Source of the DNA: a virus
Virus record (IMG/VR): IMGVR_UViG_3300005515_000638
Span: 1-51,188 of that record
Direction: 5' to 3' (one strand)
DNA length: 51,188 nucleotides
Below, piece by piece: positions 48,239 through 51,188 of this stretch. Position 1 is the stretch's first letter, and each line of letters starts with the position of its first letter. A model generated the notes under the pieces. The model was not told where the DNA came from. It searched no databases and worked only from the letters and a program-made list of their open reading frames with translations. The translations under genes were made by a program, and so were the position numbers.

Positions 48239-48715
48239 ATGTCCGCAACTCAGCAATTTCATCAAACCGCCAATGACTGCCTGGAGCGCATCGCGGCCGA
48301 CCTGTGGCCCGAAGCCAAGCTCGCCCTGGTCATCTATACCCCGAACAAGCCTGAGCTCGACATTTTGCTCAAGGATAGCGGCCTGAACGTCGACGAGGTC
48401 GTCAGCACTCTGCGTCGGCGCGGTGGCCTGGGCCTGGATGGCAAGAACATCTACAAGCGGCTGCTCTGTGACGCCATCATCGGCGCCATGGTCTTCGGCA
48501 AACAAAACAGCAACCCGCCTCCGGAAGGTCATTGGGGCAAAGAGTTCTGGGATATCGGCCGGGCCGAGGGCCAACAGCGCGACGAACTGGTGGCAGCCCT
48601 GGAACACCTGGTCACCGTCACTTCGCCCGATGCCAATGGGCAAATAGGCGCAGAGGAAGAGCATCTTGCTTCGCTTGAACACGCCCGCGCCCTGATCCGG
48701 CTGCACCGCGCCTGA
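48239..48715 (+). CDS. Hypothetical phage protein, 158 aa
   Basis: GAGGA lies 7 bases before the ATG at 48239, behind a hairpin. The protein (MSATQQFHQTANDCLERIAA...) is mainly helical, with WGKEFWDIGRAEGQQRDELV near the centre. It is encoded just before xis. The function is unknown. Confidence 0.75.
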   Translation: MSATQQFHQTANDCLERIAADLWPEAKLALVIYTPNKPELDILLKDSGLNVDEVVSTLRRRGGLGLDGKNIYKRLLCDAIIGAMVFGKQNSNPPPEGHWGKEFWDIGRAEGQQRDELVAALEHLVTVTSPDANGQIGAEEEHLASLEHARALIRLHRA

Positions 48716-48752
48716 CCACCAACCTGCCGCCACCGGCGGCGTGGAGACCACC

Positions 48753-49097
48753 ATGCAAGACGAAGAACGCAAACCGGTGACGTACGTGTCCGACAAGGTC
48801 CCGGAGGAGAAAATGGCCGAGCTGGTCGGTACGACCAAGCGGGCTCTAGAAGGTAAGCGAAGCCGCGGCGTAATACCCGAGGGGGTCTGGAAGAAGATCG
48901 ACGGCCGGATTTTTTATAGCATCAGGAGATACGAAGCGTGGCTAGAAGGAAGCTGGGGCTACCCGCTGGAGTCGAGTTCATCGGCAATTCAATCCGGATC
49001 CGTTTTACTTGGAACGGTGAGCGTCGCTCCGAAACTCTCGCGTATCCCCAAACCGCCAAGGGGATCAAAGCGGCAGCCGATTTACGCGCTCAAGTAA
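48753..49097 (+). CDS. Excisionase-like DNA-binding protein
   Basis: The 114-residue protein starts at MQDEERK with GGAG 6 bases upstream. Its core (SDKVPEEKMAELVGTTKRAL, then RGVIPEGVW and RIFYSIRRYEAWLE) is a winged-helix fold typical of phage excisionases (recombination directionality factors). The last 53 codons overlap the integrase gene in another frame. It would steer the integrase towards excision on induction. Confidence 0.8.
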   Translation: MQDEERKPVTYVSDKVPEEKMAELVGTTKRALEGKRSRGVIPEGVWKKIDGRIFYSIRRYEAWLEGSWGYPLESSSSAIQSGSVLLGTVSVAPKLSRIPKPPRGSKRQPIYALK

Positions 49098-50131
49098 TCA
49101 GCCTGGCCAAGCACGGCGTTCTGGATGAAAAACGGTACGCCGAGTTATTTCCCGCCTCGAGCTATACAGCGCCATCCAAAGAGCTGATGTTTGGCGAATA
49201 CGCTCAAAGCTGGCTGAACAGCCTGGAAGTGGTACACGACACTCGGGTCAACTACAAAGGCTTGATGAACAACTATTGGATGCCCCACCTGGCAACGCTG
49301 CCTATCAAGGCAGTCACACCAATGGTGCTAAGGAATGTGGTCGCGAAGACGGAGTGGAAGAGCCCGACAGTCAAGCGCGCAGCAATCGCCAGGGTCAAGG
49401 CGATGTTTCGCGCAGCGATGTATGACGAGGTAGTAGACAGGAACCCGGCGGCATCGATCCAGCTGCCGCAGAAAAACAAGAAACAGGTCGACCCCTTCAC
49501 AGTGGACGAAGCAGACTCTCTGATTGAATGGATGTATGCGAATTTTTCCCGGTGCAACCAGGTGTTCGCGGCATTCTACGAGTTTGCCTTCTACACCGGC
49601 ATGCGCACAGGCGAAATCATGGCGCTGCGCTGGGACGAGATCGATTTCGATAAGAAGACGGCTCACGTCTGCCGAATTGTCGTTGAGAAGCAGGTGATGG
49701 AGCGGACCAAGACCAAATACACTCGTACCGTTATGTTGAACAGCCGTGCCCTGGGCGCACTGGCCCGGGCCAAGCAGATCGCACACGACCGGTTGAAGCA
49801 GAAGCGGCGAGTCTCGACCGAATCGCCTTTCATCTTCCAACCTTCGGGGTCATCGCCGCACATCACTGTGCCTGAAACCGCAGGCAAGCACTTCAACCAC
49901 GCTGTCGAAGCGAAGGGTTTCAGACATCGCCCACAGTACAACTGCCGGCACACCTATGCCACGATGTGCCTCATGTCAGGGATGAATCCGGCCTTCATTG
50001 CAGGACAGCTTGGGCACTCGGTTCAGGTGCTGCTTTCGACCTACGCGAAATGGCTGAATTCGGCGAACGATTGGGCCGAGCTGGCGAAGCTTGAAACGAG
50101 CGTAATTGGTACAAAATTGGTACAAGATTAA
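48938..50131 (+). CDS. int: Prophage integrase (tyrosine recombinase)
   Basis: The 397-residue enzyme starts at GTG with AGGAG 9 bases upstream. It has an arm-type DNA-binding N-domain (GVEFIGNSIRIRFTWNGERR, DUF3596-like), a SAM-like core-binding domain (about residues 85-170) and a catalytic domain. Visible residues are Arg in TGMRTGEIM, Arg-His in YNCRHTYATM and the nucleophile Tyr in LLSTYAKWLN. The usual HxxR histidine is replaced by Tyr, as in related integrases. It lies at the prophage edge next to pbpG, so it is the integrase that catalysed insertion. Confidence 0.95.
   Translation: MARRKLGLPAGVEFIGNSIRIRFTWNGERRSETLAYPQTAKGIKAAADLRAQVISLAKHGVLDEKRYAELFPASSYTAPSKELMFGEYAQSWLNSLEVVHDTRVNYKGLMNNYWMPHLATLPIKAVTPMVLRNVVAKTEWKSPTVKRAAIARVKAMFRAAMYDEVVDRNPAASIQLPQKNKKQVDPFTVDEADSLIEWMYANFSRCNQVFAAFYEFAFYTGMRTGEIMALRWDEIDFDKKTAHVCRIVVEKQVMERTKTKYTRTVMLNSRALGALARAKQIAHDRLKQKRRVSTESPFIFQPSGSSPHITVPETAGKHFNHAVEAKGFRHRPQYNCRHTYATMCLMSGMNPAFIAGQLGHSVQVLLSTYAKWLNSANDWAELAKLETSVIGTKLVQD
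50104..50125 (+). repeat. Tandem 11-bp repeat at integrase 3' end
   Basis: AATTGGTACAA occurs twice in direct tandem, inside the last codons of int. It may be an integrase arm site or part of the attachment region, since attP often lies beside int. Confidence 0.65.
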
Positions 50132-50261
50132 ATTTCGTTCACCTTGCGCCCTTTAGTCATAAGGCATTCGACAGCAATTCAGCCATACTCCAGAATGCAG
50201 CGGTTTTTGGGGGAAAACCCTTGCACAGCCAACGAGATACCAACTTTTAGTGAGCCTCAAC

Positions 50262-51188
50262 GTGAAAACATCCCTGTCCATCCTCAGCCTGCTGCTGTTG
50301 CTCACAGGTACTGCGACCCTTCCGTCGACCGCTGCTGCACAACCCCCGGCCCAGGTTCAACGTGACCCGTCCAAGCTGCATCTCGCCTCGGGCAGCGCCT
50401 TGCTGATCGACCTGAACACCAACCAGGAGCTGTATTCGAGCCACGCCGACCGCGTGGTACCGATTGCCTCGGTGACCAAACTGATGACGGCGATGGTAGT
50501 GCTGGATGCCAAACAGCCCATGGATGAGATGCTCACCATGACCATTGCCAACAACCCGGAAATGAAAGGCGTGTATTCGCGCGTGCGCCTGGGCAGCCAG
50601 CTCGACCGCCGCGAAACCTTGCTGATTACCCTGATGTCATCGGAAAACCGTGCGGCCAACACCTTGGCCAACCATTACCCCGGCGGTTACCCGGCGTTCA
50701 TCAAGGCCATGAATGCCAAGGCCCGCAGCCTGGGCATGGCGCACACCCGCTACGTCGAGCCGACTGGCCTGTCGACGCAGAACGTGTCCAGCGCCCGCGA
50801 CCTGGCCAAGCTGCTGATGGCCTCGCGCAAGTACCCGATGCTGAGTGAACTGTCGACCACTCGCGAGAAGACCGTGGCCTTCCGCAAGCCCAACTACACC
50901 CTGGGCTTCCGCAACACCGACCACCTGGTGAACAAGAGCAACTGGGACATCAAGCTGACCAAGACCGGCTTCACCAATGAAGCCGGGCACTGCCTGGTGC
51001 TGCTGACCCGCATGGACAACCGCCCGGTGGCCATGGTGATCCTCGATGCCTTTGGCAAGTACACCCACTTCGCCGATGCCAGCCGCATGCGCCAGTGGCT
51101 GGAAACCGGTGCCGCCAAGCCGGCGCCGGCGGTGGCCATGCAGTACAAGGCCGAGCGGCAGAACAAGGGGCGCCTGGCGGCCGAGTAA
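50262..51188 (+). CDS. pbpG: D-alanyl-D-alanine endopeptidase PbpG (PBP7-like)
   Basis: The 308-residue protein (from GTG at 50262; another GTG at 50250 adds four residues) is a penicillin-binding protein of the S11 family. A signal peptide ([15 protein letters not shown], cut near residue 26) directs it to the periplasm. The active-site motifs are visible: SVTK (Ser70, Lys73), SEN (127-129) and KTG (in LTKTGFTNE). It cleaves D-Ala-meso-DAP crosslinks in peptidoglycan. It is the first host gene to the right of the prophage. The window stops at its TAA codon. Confidence 0.93.
   Translation: MKTSLSILSLLLLLTGTATLPSTAAAQPPAQVQRDPSKLHLASGSALLIDLNTNQELYSSHADRVVPIASVTKLMTAMVVLDAKQPMDEMLTMTIANNPEMKGVYSRVRLGSQLDRRETLLITLMSSENRAANTLANHYPGGYPAFIKAMNAKARSLGMAHTRYVEPTGLSTQNVSSARDLAKLLMASRKYPMLSELSTTREKTVAFRKPNYTLGFRNTDHLVNKSNWDIKLTKTGFTNEAGHCLVLLTRMDNRPVAMVILDAFGKYTHFADASRMRQWLETGAAKPAPAVAMQYKAERQNKGRLAAE

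Larger units (their letters stand above)
1982..50131. mobile_element. Lambda-like prophage (left boundary uncertain)
   Basis: The region holds a complete set of temperate siphophage modules: lysis, tail fibres, tail, head, packaging, replication, immunity, accessory genes, excisionase and integrase. The right end lies between the integrase stop at 50131 and pbpG. The left end is at least as far as the Rz gene at 1982 and may lie further left, since genes at 104-1847 could be cargo. Major structural genes show no internal stops, so the prophage may be intact. Confidence 0.88.

Noticed and set aside
1-51188. tRNA genes or CRISPR array
   Set aside because: No cloverleaf-like sequence at the integration edge and no regularly spaced direct repeats were seen. 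The only long repeats are coding repeats in the tip gene.

Overview
The window is a nearly complete, lambda-like (siphovirus-type, HK97-fold) prophage in a Pseudomonas chromosome. The high GC content, the pbpG-like gene at the right edge, the DUF1654-type SOS gene and the style of the phage proteins suggest the P. putida/fluorescens group; this is inference, since no database search was possible. The right end is clear: a tyrosine integrase (48938-50131) followed by host pbpG. The left end is not. Positions 1-1900 (an SOS-boxed SRAP gene, two tiny paralogous genes, a carboxymuconolactone-decarboxylase-like gene) may be prophage cargo or host DNA, and no attL was found.

Layout. Late genes run leftward from about 29 kb to 2 kb. 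In order they are holin, HNH nuclease, small and large terminase, a small membrane protein, portal, ClpP-like protease, major capsid, head-tail connector and completion genes, tail tube, tail chaperone G with a programmed -1 frameshift to GT, a lipoprotein, tape measure, distal tail proteins, a giant tip protein of 2683 residues, fibre genes, then endolysin-like, Rz and an embedded Rz1. Upstream (31-35 kb) is a tightly coupled early leftward operon: cro-like, O-like, P-like, YbcO-like, VRR-NUC, a second tyrosine recombinase, two small genes, and a gene in the position of lambda Q.

Immunity region (34.8-38.7 kb). Cro-like and CI-like genes diverge from an operator cluster (OR). A second cluster with the same 12-bp palindrome (OL) lies 3.3 kb to the right. 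Between them, co-directional with cI and in the place of lambda rexAB, sits an AT-rich gene for a 671-residue protein. It joins a GHKL ATPase domain to a C-terminal PD-(D/E)xK, Shedu-like nuclease domain. This is the best candidate in the window for an unrecognised defence or exclusion system. A short antisense RNA unit resembling lambda OOP lies between cro and O.

Rightward accessory region (39-49 kb). ParB-like, LuxR-type and many small phage genes read rightward towards an xis-like gene and the integrase, with an orphan C5 cytosine methyltransferase among them. Several short genes on the opposite strand interrupt it. The most striking is an AT-rich two-gene cassette (43233-43893) encoding a beta-rich soluble protein and a two-helix membrane protein.

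Regulation visible in sequence: two identical LexA boxes 38.5 kb apart, OR/OL operators, a probably leaderless cI, a candidate late promoter with a terminator just downstream (a pR'-tR' arrangement), and several terminators inside the late operon that imply antitermination.
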